Positions 28,667 to 36,818 of a stretch of 37,281 bases of DNA are shown piece by piece (position 1 is the first letter of the stretch; every line of letters starts with the position of its first letter). Source of the DNA: Comamonadaceae bacterium (GTDB lineage Bacteria > Pseudomonadota > Gammaproteobacteria > Burkholderiales > Burkholderiaceae_C); NCBI GenBank assembly GCA_947372865.1, contig CANBVJ010000032.1:1-37281 (forward strand), given 5' to 3'. The notes below the pieces were generated by a model. The model was not told the origin of the DNA. It made no database searches and worked only from the letters and a program-made list of their open reading frames with translations. Position numbers and translations under genes: made by a program.

Positions 28667-28677
28667 ACCCGCGCGTC

Positions 28678-29643
28678 ATGCACCCGCTGCTGCGCTACAC
28701 GCTGGACCTGTTTGGCGCGGCCGCCCCGGTGCCTGAGCCAAGCCAGCAGGGGCGCAAAGCCCGTCCAAAGCCTTCTAGCCCCCAATCCCCCGGCGCCAGC
28801 CCATTAAAGGCGGCCAAGCCTGCGCCTAAAGCGCCCCAAACCCAACACCCGAGGCCAGAAGCTGAAACGTGCGCGCCGTCGGATACGCCGCAGTTTGCCC
28901 ACCCCCAAGCCAGCCGCCAGTTGCATCTGGGCGGCGTGCTGGTGGCCTATGCGCTGGCGCGTGGCCAGCGCCGCACCATTGGCATGGTGGTCGGGCCCGA
29001 GGGTCTGAGCGTGCGCGCGCCGCGCTGGACGCCGCTGCACGAGATTGACGCTGCCTTGCAGGAAAAAGCCCGCTGGATCGTGCGCAAGCTGCAAGAAACC
29101 ACGGTTCGCCGCACCCAGCAAATCGAGCGTCAGATCGTGTGGGAGCAGGGCGCCGTTTTTCCGTTTTTGGGCCAGACCCTGTGCGTACAACTGGCAGGCG
29201 CAGGCGGCGCTACGCGCTTGGGTGACGCGCCTCAAGGGCAAGTTGCCGGCGCGCTACGTCCGCTGCATCTGGCGCTGTCTGAAAGTGCCAGCGCGACACA
29301 GATTCGCGCTGCCGTGCGCGCCTGGTTGGCGGCGCAGGCGCAGCAGATATTCACCGCGCGCCTGGACCACTTCGCGCCCCTGTTGCAAGTGCGCTGGAAG
29401 CAGCTGGGCTTGAGCAACGCCGCCACCCGCTGGGGCAGCGCGCGCAGCGACGGCAGCATCCGCCTGAACTGGCGCCTGGTGCATTTTGATTTGCCGGTGC
29501 TGGACTATGTGGTGGCGCATGAGCTCAGCCACCTGCGCGTCATGAACCACAGCCCGCGCTTTTGGGACACGGTGCGCAGCGTGGTGCCCGACTACCCGGC
29601 CCTGCGCGCGCGGCTCAAAGACGACTGCGTGCCGCGCTGGTAA
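28678..29643 (+). CDS. YgjP-like (M48-type, DUF45) metallopeptidase
   Basis: The 321-residue product has a low-complexity proline/lysine-rich N-terminal stretch (about residues 18-65), then a YgjP-like zinc peptidase domain. The zinc site is H281-E-L-S-H285 in YVVAHELSHLRVMNHSPRFW, with the preceding NAATRWGSARSDGSIRLNWRLVHF block typical of the family. There is no signal peptide, so it is cytoplasmic. Substrate unknown. The usual place after plsC in Burkholderiales supports the call. Confidence 0.88.
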   Translation: MHPLLRYTLDLFGAAAPVPEPSQQGRKARPKPSSPQSPGASPLKAAKPAPKAPQTQHPRPEAETCAPSDTPQFAHPQASRQLHLGGVLVAYALARGQRRTIGMVVGPEGLSVRAPRWTPLHEIDAALQEKARWIVRKLQETTVRRTQQIERQIVWEQGAVFPFLGQTLCVQLAGAGGATRLGDAPQGQVAGALRPLHLALSESASATQIRAAVRAWLAAQAQQIFTARLDHFAPLLQVRWKQLGLSNAATRWGSARSDGSIRLNWRLVHFDLPVLDYVVAHELSHLRVMNHSPRFWDTVRSVVPDYPALRARLKDDCVPRW

Positions 29644-29661
29644 CAGCGCGGGCGTGCGCTG
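29644..29661. terminator. Short hairpin between convergent genes
   Basis: CAGCGC (29644-29649) and GCGCTG (29656-29661) form a 6-bp stem with a 6-base loop immediately after the metallopeptidase stop, before the convergent MBL gene end at 29670. It is followed by CGTTT rather than a T-run, so termination is uncertain. Confidence 0.35.
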
Positions 29662-29669
29662 CGTTTGGT

Positions 29670-30740
29670 CTAGGCCACCACGCTAAAGCGGTACACCCCG
29701 TCGTCGCCGAGCCGGCGGCGCAGCTGCCCTTCAAACCACAGCAGGTGCAAATGCGCTACCGCCTCGCCCATGGCAAACGTCATCTGGTGCAAATCGAGCT
29801 CGCGTTTGAACATGACGGGGATGATGTCGCGCGCGCTGCAGGGCTGCGCAGCGCAGGCCTGCATCACCTCGGCCAGGCGGTCGCGGTGGTGGTCGTGCAA
29901 CTGGCCGATGCGCGTGTGCAGGCCGGTAAAAGGCTTGCCGTGGGCCGGCAGGGTGAGGGTGTTCTGGGGCAGATCGGCAAACTTGTCGATCGAGTCGAGG
30001 AACATCTTGAGCGCATTGGCCTCAGGCTCTTGTTCGTAGACGCTCACATTGGTGGAGATGCGCGGCAGCATCATATCGCCGCCAATGAGCACCTGCAGCT
30101 CGTCGCAGTACAGCGCAATGTGCTCGGGCGCGTGGCCGTAGCCGCTGATGCAGCGCCAGCTCCGGCCGCCGATTTGCAGCAAATTGCCGTCCATCAAACG
30201 GCAGTAGCTCTCGGGCATGGACGGCACCAGGGACGGAAAGTAGTTGGTGCGCGCGCGGATTTTTGCCACGGATTCGGCGTCGTTCAGACCATGCTGCGCA
30301 AAGTAGGCGGACGATCGCTCGCCACCAAAACCGTTGTCGCCCATGCAGGCCATACGCGCCACCTGGAAGTCGGTGGCGCTGATCCACAAGGCCACGTTCC
30401 AGCGTTGGCACAGCCAGTGCGCCAGGCCAATGTGGTCGGGGTGCATGTGGGTGGCAATCACCCGCAGTATCGGCAGGCCGTTGAGTTCGTTGGCAAAAAT
30501 CGCTTCCCACTGGGCTTTGGATTCGTCGCGGCTGATGCAGCAGTCCACCACGCTCCAGCCGTCCACCGGGCCGTTTTCGCCGTCTATCGTGTCACGCAGC
30601 AGCCACAGGTTGATGTGGTTGAGCGCAAAGGGCAGCGCCATGCGGATCCATTTGATGCCGGGGGCGACTTCGATGCAGCGGCCTTGTTCGGGCAGCGCCT
30701 CGCCCAGGGGATAGTGGAGTTGCTTTTCGAGTTCGTTCAT
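29670..30740 (-). CDS. MBL-fold metallo-hydrolase divergent from LiuR-like regulator
   Basis: The product has 356 residues from the ATG at 30738-30740 (MNELEKQLHYPLGE). The metal-binding motif is ATHMHPDHIGLAHW (H98, H100, D102, H103), followed by GYGHAPEHIALY, IGGDMMLPR and LPAHGKPFTGL, giving a complete two-metal site. A C-terminal winged-helix-like tail (MTFAMGEAVAHLHLLWFEGQLRRR) resembles that of LACTB2-type MBL hydrolases. An ATG at 30761 would add seven residues but abuts the palindrome, and a TTGACG-17-TATGAG promoter pattern on this strand would start transcription downstream of it, so 30740 is preferred. Its position suggests control with leucine catabolism; a thioesterase-like or acyl-CoA-related role is only a guess. 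Confidence 0.85.
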   Translation of the reverse strand: MNELEKQLHYPLGEALPEQGRCIEVAPGIKWIRMALPFALNHINLWLLRDTIDGENGPVDGWSVVDCCISRDESKAQWEAIFANELNGLPILRVIATHMHPDHIGLAHWLCQRWNVALWISATDFQVARMACMGDNGFGGERSSAYFAQHGLNDAESVAKIRARTNYFPSLVPSMPESYCRLMDGNLLQIGGRSWRCISGYGHAPEHIALYCDELQVLIGGDMMLPRISTNVSVYEQEPEANALKMFLDSIDKFADLPQNTLTLPAHGKPFTGLHTRIGQLHDHHRDRLAEVMQACAAQPCSARDIIPVMFKRELDLHQMTFAMGEAVAHLHLLWFEGQLRRRLGDDGVYRFSVVA

Positions 30741-30761
30741 CGGTGTCTTTTTATGCCTCAT

Positions 30762-30787
30762 AATTGACGTTTACGTAAACGTCAATT
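30762..30787. promoter_or_regulatory. Perfect 26-bp palindrome, likely LiuR operator
   Basis: The half-site AATTGACGTTTAC (30762-30774) is followed without a spacer by its exact reverse complement (30775-30787). It lies between the divergent MBL and MerR-type genes. The TTGACGTTTAC core matches the LiuR-type operator as I remember it from proteobacterial leucine regulons. On the minus strand TTGACG (30785-30780), a 17-base spacer and TATGAG (30762-30757) make a plausible promoter for the MBL gene inside the operator. Confidence 0.85.
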
Positions 30788-30877
30788 GCGGCGATTGTAG
30801 TCAGCGCAAGCCCCGGGCCCTGTCGCCTTGGTTTGCCCTATTTTTACGGGTTTTATCTGGACGCTACGGACCACGGC

Positions 30878-31318
30878 ATGAGCACCACTTTCAGTATTGG
30901 CGACCTGGCACGCGAGTTTGACCTGACCACGCGCGCCATCCGGTTTTACGAAGACCTGGGGCTCTTGCAGCCCGAGCGCACCGGGCCGCTGGGGCGCAAC
31001 CGCGTCTACAGCGTGCGTGACCGCACCCGGCTCAAGCTCACCCTGCGCGCCAAGCGCCTGGGCCTGAGCCTGACCGAGGCCAAGGACATTATTGAGACCT
31101 ACGACAGCCCGCGCGACACCGGCATGCAGCTAAGCAAGTTTTTGACCGTGCTGGACGTGCACCGCGCCCGCATTGAAGAGCAAATGGCCGACCTGCAAGC
31201 CAACCTGGACGAGATCAAAGTGCACCAACGCGAGGCGCGCGCCTTGCTCGCCAAAGCGCAAGCCCCTGCCCCCAAGACCAAAAAGGCGCCCGCCGCCGTC
31301 ACCACCGATGCCCTCTAA
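30878..31318 (+). CDS. liuR: MerR-family transcriptional regulator, LiuR-like
   Basis: The 146-residue product has the N-terminal MerR helix-turn-helix (FSIGDLAREFDLTTRAIRFY, then EDLGLLQPER and the wing). A long coiled-coil helix follows (about residues 75-122), and the tail is alanine/lysine/proline-rich. There is no cysteine cluster for metal sensing. The place before isovaleryl-CoA dehydrogenase, beside a perfect palindrome, identifies it as LiuR, which controls leucine/isovalerate breakdown genes. An in-frame TTG at 30833 would add unrelated residues; ATG 30878 with GGA at 7-base spacing is chosen. Its end overlaps the thioesterase start by 11 bases. Confidence 0.88.
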   Translation: MSTTFSIGDLAREFDLTTRAIRFYEDLGLLQPERTGPLGRNRVYSVRDRTRLKLTLRAKRLGLSLTEAKDIIETYDSPRDTGMQLSKFLTVLDVHRARIEEQMADLQANLDEIKVHQREARALLAKAQAPAPKTKKAPAAVTTDAL

Positions 31319-31760
31319 AACGACCGCTCCCCCCGCCGACCTGCTCTGGCAGCGCGTGCACAACAGCCTGAACCGCCAGGGCATGATGGTGCATTTGCAG
31401 GCGCGCCTGCTGCGCGTGGAGCCGGGCCTGGTGGAAATTGCCTTGCCTTATTCCGACCGCGTCACGCAGCAGCAAAACGGCTTTCATGGCGGCGCCATGG
31501 GTGCGTTGGCTGATATTGCGGGCGGCTACGCGGCGCTCACGGTCATCGCAGAAGGCCTGGAAGTGACCACGGTGGAATACAAGATCAATTTTCTGGCCGC
31601 CTTTCAGGGCGGCGAGTTGCGCGCCATCGGCCGCGTGGTGCGGGCGGGCCGTCGCATCATCGTCACCACCGCCGAGGTGCTGCACGTGGCAGCCGACGGC
31701 ACACAAAGCCCCTGCGCTGTGATGCAGCAAACCCTGACCTCGGTGCCTGCGAGCGCCTGA
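31308..31760 (+). CDS. PaaI-type hotdog-fold acyl-CoA thioesterase
   Basis: The 150-residue product is a single hotdog domain. The family pattern is QQQNGFHGGAMGALADIAGGYAAL, where the asparagine, HGG and aspartate form the thioesterase site of PaaI-like enzymes. TTVEYKINFLAAF and a C-terminal strand region follow. It probably hydrolyses a short or branched acyl-CoA and may relieve CoA trapping in the leucine pathway; the substrate is not known. The ATG overlaps the end of liuR by 11 bases, so it is co-translated with the regulator. Confidence 0.88.
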   Translation: MPSKTTAPPADLLWQRVHNSLNRQGMMVHLQARLLRVEPGLVEIALPYSDRVTQQQNGFHGGAMGALADIAGGYAALTVIAEGLEVTTVEYKINFLAAFQGGELRAIGRVVRAGRRIIVTTAEVLHVAADGTQSPCAVMQQTLTSVPASA

Positions 31761-31811
31761 GCGCGCACCGTCCCCTTTTTTATTCCCCGTATTTACTTGA
31801 GTACTTTCGCC

Positions 31812-32993
31812 ATGAACAACTTGCCCGGTCTGGACTTTCAACTCGGTGACGATGTAGACGCCCTGCGTGACGCAGTGCGTGAATTTGCTCAAGGCGAGAT
31901 CGCCCCGCGCGCCGCCGAGATCGACAAAAACGACCAATTTCCCATGGACCTGTGGCGCAAGATGGGCGACCTGGGCGTGCTCGGTATCACCGTGGGCGAG
32001 GAATACGGCGGCGCCAACATGGGCTACCTGGCGCACATGATCGCCATGGAAGAAATCTCGCGCGCCAGCGCCAGCGTGGGCCTGAGCTACGGCGCGCATA
32101 GCAACCTGTGCGTCAACCAGATCAAACGCAACGGCAGCGAGGCGCAGCGCGCCAAATACCTGCCCAAGCTCATCAGCGGCGAACACGTGGGCGCACTGGC
32201 CATGAGCGAGCCCGGTGCGGGAAGCGACGTGCTGAGCATGAAGCTGCGCGCCGAAGACAAAGGCGGCTACTACCTCTTGAACGGCAGCAAAATGTGGATC
32301 ACCAACGGCCCGGACGCCGACACGCTGGTGGTCTACGCCAAGAGCGAGCCGGAACTCGGCGCACGCGGCGTGACGGCCTTTTTGATCGAAAAAGGCATGC
32401 CCGGTTTTTCGGTAGCGCAAAAGCTCGACAAATTGGGCATGCGCGGCAGCCACACGGGTGAACTGGTGTTTCACAACGTTGAAGTGCCGCTGGCCAATGT
32501 GCTTGGCGGCTTGAACCAGGGCGCCAAGGTGCTGATGAGCGGGCTGGACTACGAGCGTGCGGTGCTGACCGGCGGACCGCTGGGCATCATGCAGTCGGTG
32601 ATGGACAACGTGGTGCCCTACATCCACGACCGCAAGCAGTTTGGCCAAAGCATTGGCGAGTTCCAGCTTATCCAGGGCAAGGTGGCCGACATGTACACCG
32701 TGTTGCAGGCCGGGCGCTCATTTGCCTATACGGTGGCCAAAAACCTCGACGCCCTGGGCGCCGAGCATGTACGCCGCGTGCGCAAAGACTGCGCCAGCGT
32801 GATTTTGTGGACCGCCGAAAAAGCCACCTGGATGGCCGGCGAGGGCGTGCAGATCTTTGGCGGCAACGGCTACATCAACGACTACCCGATGGGCCGCCTG
32901 TGGCGCGACGCCAAGCTGTACGAAATCGGTGCGGGCACCAGCGAAATCCGCCGCATGCTGATCGGGCGTGAGTTGTTTGCAGAGACCATGTAA
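31812..32993 (+). CDS. liuA: Isovaleryl-CoA dehydrogenase
   Basis: The 393-residue flavoprotein has the acyl-CoA dehydrogenase fold: an N-terminal helical part, [13 protein letters not shown] (FAD/substrate loop), [10 protein letters not shown], and the C-terminal [22 protein letters not shown] and [10 protein letters not shown] motifs. The base is placed as E248 in [16 protein letters not shown]. That position is used by isovaleryl-CoA dehydrogenases rather than the usual C-terminal site, which supports isovaleryl-CoA as substrate. It makes 3-methylcrotonyl-CoA in leucine breakdown. The ATG at 31812 has no strong ribosome binding site; an in-frame TTG at 31797 is an alternative adding five residues. 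Confidence 0.93.
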   Translation: MNNLPGLDFQLGDDVDALRDAVREFAQGEIAPRAAEIDKNDQFPMDLWRKMGDLGVLGITVGEEYGGANMGYLAHMIAMEEISRASASVGLSYGAHSNLCVNQIKRNGSEAQRAKYLPKLISGEHVGALAMSEPGAGSDVLSMKLRAEDKGGYYLLNGSKMWITNGPDADTLVVYAKSEPELGARGVTAFLIEKGMPGFSVAQKLDKLGMRGSHTGELVFHNVEVPLANVLGGLNQGAKVLMSGLDYERAVLTGGPLGIMQSVMDNVVPYIHDRKQFGQSIGEFQLIQGKVADMYTVLQAGRSFAYTVAKNLDALGAEHVRRVRKDCASVILWTAEKATWMAGEGVQIFGGNGYINDYPMGRLWRDAKLYEIGAGTSEIRRMLIGRELFAETM

Positions 32994-33004
32994 TGTGGGT
33001 GTCA

Positions 33005-33028
33005 ATGGCGCTTCGTACACTGCGCCAT
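33005..33028. other. Small hairpin between liuA and can
   Basis: ATGGCGC (33005-33011) and GCGCCAT (33022-33028) form a 7-bp stem with a 10-base loop in the 57-base gap. There is no T-run. It could be a processing or mRNA-stability hairpin between two co-transcribed genes. Confidence 0.35.
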
Positions 33029-33050
33029 CTACCAACGAAAGCAACAGGCC

Positions 33051-33725
33051 ATGAGCACCGAACTGACAGAACTATTTGACAAAAACCGGCAATGGGCGGT
33101 TGATACCGAAAAGCGCGAGGCCGGCTTCTTTACCCGCTTGCTGCAACAGCAAAAGCCGGAATACCTGTGGATTGGCTGCGCCGACAGCCGCGTGCCAGCC
33201 AACGAGCTGGTGGGTTTGCTGCCCGGCGAACTTTTTGTCCACCGCAACGTGGCCAACTTGCTGGTCCACTCCGACCTGAACGCCTTGTCGGTCATCCAGT
33301 ACGCTGTGGACGCGCTGGGCGTGAAACACATCATCGTCGTGGGCCACAGCAACTGCGGCGGCATTCGCGCGGCCATGAACAACCAGCGCGCCGGCCTGGT
33401 AGACAACTGGCTGCGCCACGTGCAAGACGTGCGTGACGCGCACGAAGATTTCCTGGCCAGCCTGCCCGAAGGCTTTCGGGTGGACGCCTTGGTCGAACTC
33501 AATGTGCTGGAGCAGGCGCGCAACGTCTGCCGCACCACGGTGGTGGCAGACGCCTGGCAGCGCGGGCAATCGGTGGTGGTGCACGGCTGGGTTTACGGCC
33601 TGCACAACGGCTTGTTGCAAGACATGTGCATTACGGCGGCCAGCAGCGACGAGGTGACACCCGCCTATGCGCGCGCGCTTGAGGCCTTGCGCCAGCGCTG
33701 GTCCGCGCGCCCCACCAACCCCTGA
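33051..33725 (+). CDS. can: Beta-class carbonic anhydrase
   Basis: The 224-residue product has the beta-carbonic anhydrase zinc site: C43 with D45-x-R47 (GCADSRV), and H99 and C102 (VVGHSNCGGI). It interconverts CO2 and bicarbonate in the cytoplasm. Placement inside the leucine catabolic region is sensible, because the next pathway enzyme, methylcrotonyl-CoA carboxylase, uses bicarbonate. That gene is not in the window. The ATG at 33051 has only a weak ribosome binding site. aceK follows after 15 bases. Confidence 0.95.
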   Translation: MSTELTELFDKNRQWAVDTEKREAGFFTRLLQQQKPEYLWIGCADSRVPANELVGLLPGELFVHRNVANLLVHSDLNALSVIQYAVDALGVKHIIVVGHSNCGGIRAAMNNQRAGLVDNWLRHVQDVRDAHEDFLASLPEGFRVDALVELNVLEQARNVCRTTVVADAWQRGQSVVVHGWVYGLHNGLLQDMCITAASSDEVTPAYARALEALRQRWSARPTNP

Positions 33726-33740
33726 GCGGAGCCTTCATCC

Positions 33741-35558
33741 ATGTTTCCCACCCGGCTTGATTCCTCGGTTGCCTACGACATCGCCAAGGCGATGATGGAC
33801 GGCTTTAACCGCCATTACCGCCTGTTTCGCACCGAGTCCGCGCGCGCCAAGCACCGCTTTGAGACCGCAGACTGGCACGGCCAGCAGCGCGCGCAGCGCG
33901 AGCGCATCGAGTTTTATGACCTGCGGGTACTGGAATGCTCTAACCGGCTGGAGCGCGAATACAAGGCCGACGCGCAGCCCATGGATGTGTGGCAACAGGT
34001 CAAGCTGCATTACATCGGTCTGCTGGTAGACCACCACCAGCCCGAGCTGGCCGAGACTTTTTTCAACTCGGTCACCACCAAAATACTGCACCGTGCCTAT
34101 TTCCAGAACAACTTCATCTTTGTGCGCCCGGCGGTAAGCACCGAGTACATCGAAGACTCTGACGCCCAGGCGCGTCCCACCTACCGCTCGTATTACCCGG
34201 CGCTGGGCAATATGGCCGAGGTGCTGGCGCGCATGGTGCAAGACTTTGATCTGCGTCTGGGCTTTGAAGACTTGGCGCGTGACACGGCGTGGGTGGCAGG
34301 CGCCATGCTTGAGCGCCTGGGCGACGCCAAACTGCGGGCGAACTTTCAGATCCAGGTGCTCTCGGGCCTGTTTTTCCGCAACAAGGGCTGCTACGTGGTG
34401 GGCAAGCTGATCAACGGCTTCAATGAATTTCCCTTTGCGCTACCGGTTTTGCACAACAAAAAGGGGAGCCTGGTCATAGACGCCGCCTTGTTTGGCGAGG
34501 ACGATCTGCTGATGTTGTTCAGCTTTGCCCGCGCCTACTTTATGGTGGACATGGAAGTGCCATCGGCCTATGTGCAGTTTTTGCGCAGCATGATGCCGCG
34601 CAAACCGCGCAACGAGATTTACAACGCGCTGGGTCTGGCTAAACAGGGCAAGACGCTGTTTTACCGCGACTTTTTGCACCACCTGCGCCATTCGACCGAC
34701 AAGTTCCGCATCGCGCCCGGCATCAAGGGCATGGTCATGCTGGTGTTTGACCTGCCCAGTTTTCCCTATGTGTTCAAGGTGATCAAGGACTTTTATCCGC
34801 CACCCAAGGACACCTCGCGCGAGCAGATCAAGGGCAAGTATTTGCTGGTCAAGCAGCACGACCGCGTGGGCCGCATGGCCGACACGCTGGAATACAGCGA
34901 AGTGGGCTTTCCGCGCGACCGCTTTGACGACGCGCTGATTGCCGAGATCGAAAAGTTCGCGCCCAGCCAGCTGGAAATCAGCGACCGCGATGGCGACGGC
35001 ACGCAAGAGGTAATCATCAAGCACGTATACATTGAGCGGCGCATGATTCCGCTCAACATCTACCTGCAAGAAGCCTTTGACGCTGGTGGCGCCAACCCGG
35101 CGGACACTTCGGCAGTGGCCGAGCGCGCGCGTGAACAGATCGAGCGCGGCGTGGTGGAATATGGCAACGCTATCAAGGACCTGGTGGCGGCCAATATCTT
35201 CCCGGGCGACATGCTTTGGAAGAACTTTGGCATTACCCGCCACGGCAAGGTCGTGTTTTATGACTACGACGAGATCGAGTACATCACCGACTGCAACTTT
35301 CGCCGTGTGCCCGCGCCGCGTAACGAAGAAGACGAAATGTCAGGCGAAGTCTGGTATTCGGTTGGCCCCAAAGACGTGTTCCCCGAGACTTTTGCCCCGT
35401 TTTTGCTGGGCAACCCGGCGGTGCGCAGCGTGTTCATGAAGCACCACGGCGACCTGCTGGACGCGTCCTTTTGGCAGGGTCACAAAGACCGCATTGCCGC
35501 CGGCCACGTGCACGACGTTTTTCCTTATGACCGCGAGAAGCGGTTTCCCCGCGCCTGA
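33741..35558 (+). CDS. aceK: Isocitrate dehydrogenase kinase/phosphatase
   Basis: The 605-residue product is the normal AceK length. The C-terminal bifunctional domain shows the ATP-binding [24 protein letters not shown], the [11 protein letters not shown] block, and the catalytic region [24 protein letters not shown]. AceK phosphorylates isocitrate dehydrogenase to send carbon into the glyoxylate shunt, and reverses this. It stands here without aceA/aceB, but its place after liuA and can would let acetyl-CoA from leucine adjust that switch (inference). CGGAG lies about 10 bases before the ATG. Confidence 0.95.
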   Translation: MFPTRLDSSVAYDIAKAMMDGFNRHYRLFRTESARAKHRFETADWHGQQRAQRERIEFYDLRVLECSNRLEREYKADAQPMDVWQQVKLHYIGLLVDHHQPELAETFFNSVTTKILHRAYFQNNFIFVRPAVSTEYIEDSDAQARPTYRSYYPALGNMAEVLARMVQDFDLRLGFEDLARDTAWVAGAMLERLGDAKLRANFQIQVLSGLFFRNKGCYVVGKLINGFNEFPFALPVLHNKKGSLVIDAALFGEDDLLMLFSFARAYFMVDMEVPSAYVQFLRSMMPRKPRNEIYNALGLAKQGKTLFYRDFLHHLRHSTDKFRIAPGIKGMVMLVFDLPSFPYVFKVIKDFYPPPKDTSREQIKGKYLLVKQHDRVGRMADTLEYSEVGFPRDRFDDALIAEIEKFAPSQLEISDRDGDGTQEVIIKHVYIERRMIPLNIYLQEAFDAGGANPADTSAVAERAREQIERGVVEYGNAIKDLVAANIFPGDMLWKNFGITRHGKVVFYDYDEIEYITDCNFRRVPAPRNEEDEMSGEVWYSVGPKDVFPETFAPFLLGNPAVRSVFMKHHGDLLDASFWQGHKDRIAAGHVHDVFPYDREKRFPRA

Positions 35559-35575
35559 AGGCGCAGCCATTTTTT
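35551..35575 (+). terminator. Hairpin over the aceK stop with T-run
   Basis: GCGCC (35551-35555) and GGCGC (35560-35564) pair around the loop TGAA, which contains the aceK stop codon TGA. Five bases later TTTTTT (35570-35575) runs into the AGGAG of the next gene. The gap between stem and T-run makes a full terminator unlikely; it may be a partial attenuator. Confidence 0.3.
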
Positions 35576-35589
35576 AGGAGTAATTTGCC

Positions 35590-36771
35590 ATGCAAGACCC
35601 CATCGTTATCGTCAGCGCCGCCCGCACCCCCATGGGCGCGTTCCAGGGTGATTTTTCCAGCCTCGCCGCCCATGACCTGGGCGGTGCCGCCATCAAGGCC
35701 GCCATGGAGCGCGCAGGCGTGGCGCCCGAGCAAGTCAATGAGGTGCTGTTTGGCAACTGCCTGATGGCCGGCCAGGGCCAGGCCCCGGCGCGCCAGGCGG
35801 CGTTCAAGGGCGGTTTGCCCATCAGCGCGGGCGCGGTCACGCTGTCCAAAATGTGTGGTTCGGGCATGCGCGCGGCCATGTTTGCGCACGACATGCTGGC
35901 CGCGGGCAGCGCCGACGTGCTGGTGGCCGGTGGCATGGAAAGCATGACTAACGCCCCGTATTTGCTGCCCAAGGCGCGCGGCGGCTACCGCATCGGCCAC
36001 GACCGGATTTTTGACCACATGATGCTCGACGGCCTGGAAGACGCCTACGAAGCCGGCCGCTCCATGGGCACCTTTGGCGAAGACTGCGCCGCCAAATACG
36101 GCTTTACCCGCGCCCAGCAAGACGCATTTGCCACCACCAGCGTGCAGCGCGCCCAGGCCGCCACGAAGTCGGGTGCGTTTGCCGCCGAGATCACGCCAGT
36201 AGCCTTCAAAACCCGCGCGGGCGAGACCGTGATTTCCATTGACGAAGGTCCAGGCAAGGTCAAGCTCGACAAGATTCCGACCCTCAAAGCTGCGTTCAAA
36301 AAAGACGGCACCATCACGGCGGCCAGCAGCTCCAGCATCAACGATGGCGCTGCTGCGCTGGTGATGATGCGCGCATCCACTGCCGCCAAACTGGGCTGCA
36401 AGCCCCTGGCCAAAATCGTCAGCCACGCGGTGCACGCACAAGAACCCAACTGGTTTGCCACCGCCCCCGTGGGCGCGGTGAACAAGGCGCTGGCCAAAGC
36501 CGGCTGGGCCGTCAAAGACGTGGACCTGTGGGAAGTCAACGAAGCCTTCGCCGTAGTGCCCATGGCGCTGATGCACGACTTGCAACTCAGCCACGACATC
36601 GTCAACGTCAACGGCGGCGCCTGCGCCCTGGGCCACCCGATTGGCGCGTCCGGCGCCCGCATCATGGTTACGTTGATTCATGCGCTCAAGGCCCGTGGTC
36701 TGAAAAAAGGCGTGGCCACTTTGTGCATTGGCGGCGGCGAGGGTACGGCGGTGGCGCTGGAAATTTTGTAA
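35590..36771 (+). CDS. Acetyl-CoA acetyltransferase (thiolase)
   Basis: The 393-residue product is a thiolase with all catalytic residues: C89 (LSKMCGSGM), H349 (GHPIGASG) and C379 (LCIGGGEGTA). The numbering closely follows the Zoogloea biosynthetic thiolase. It can split acetoacetyl-CoA to two acetyl-CoA or run in reverse. In this setting degradation of the acetoacetate branch of leucine breakdown is likely, while a polyhydroxybutyrate role cannot be excluded. AGGAG at 10-base spacing precedes the ATG. Confidence 0.93.
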   Translation: MQDPIVIVSAARTPMGAFQGDFSSLAAHDLGGAAIKAAMERAGVAPEQVNEVLFGNCLMAGQGQAPARQAAFKGGLPISAGAVTLSKMCGSGMRAAMFAHDMLAAGSADVLVAGGMESMTNAPYLLPKARGGYRIGHDRIFDHMMLDGLEDAYEAGRSMGTFGEDCAAKYGFTRAQQDAFATTSVQRAQAATKSGAFAAEITPVAFKTRAGETVISIDEGPGKVKLDKIPTLKAAFKKDGTITAASSSSINDGAAALVMMRASTAAKLGCKPLAKIVSHAVHAQEPNWFATAPVGAVNKALAKAGWAVKDVDLWEVNEAFAVVPMALMHDLQLSHDIVNVNGGACALGHPIGASGARIMVTLIHALKARGLKKGVATLCIGGGEGTAVALEIL

Positions 36772-36818
36772 GCCAAACGCCCCCTCGTTTTTGCATTCCC
36801 ATTGACCGATAGGCCCCC

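Noticed and set aside
31761-31811. Possible second LiuR site before liuA (around TTTACTTGAGTACTT)
   Set aside because: The symmetry is poor and does not match the palindrome at 30762-30787 closely enough.
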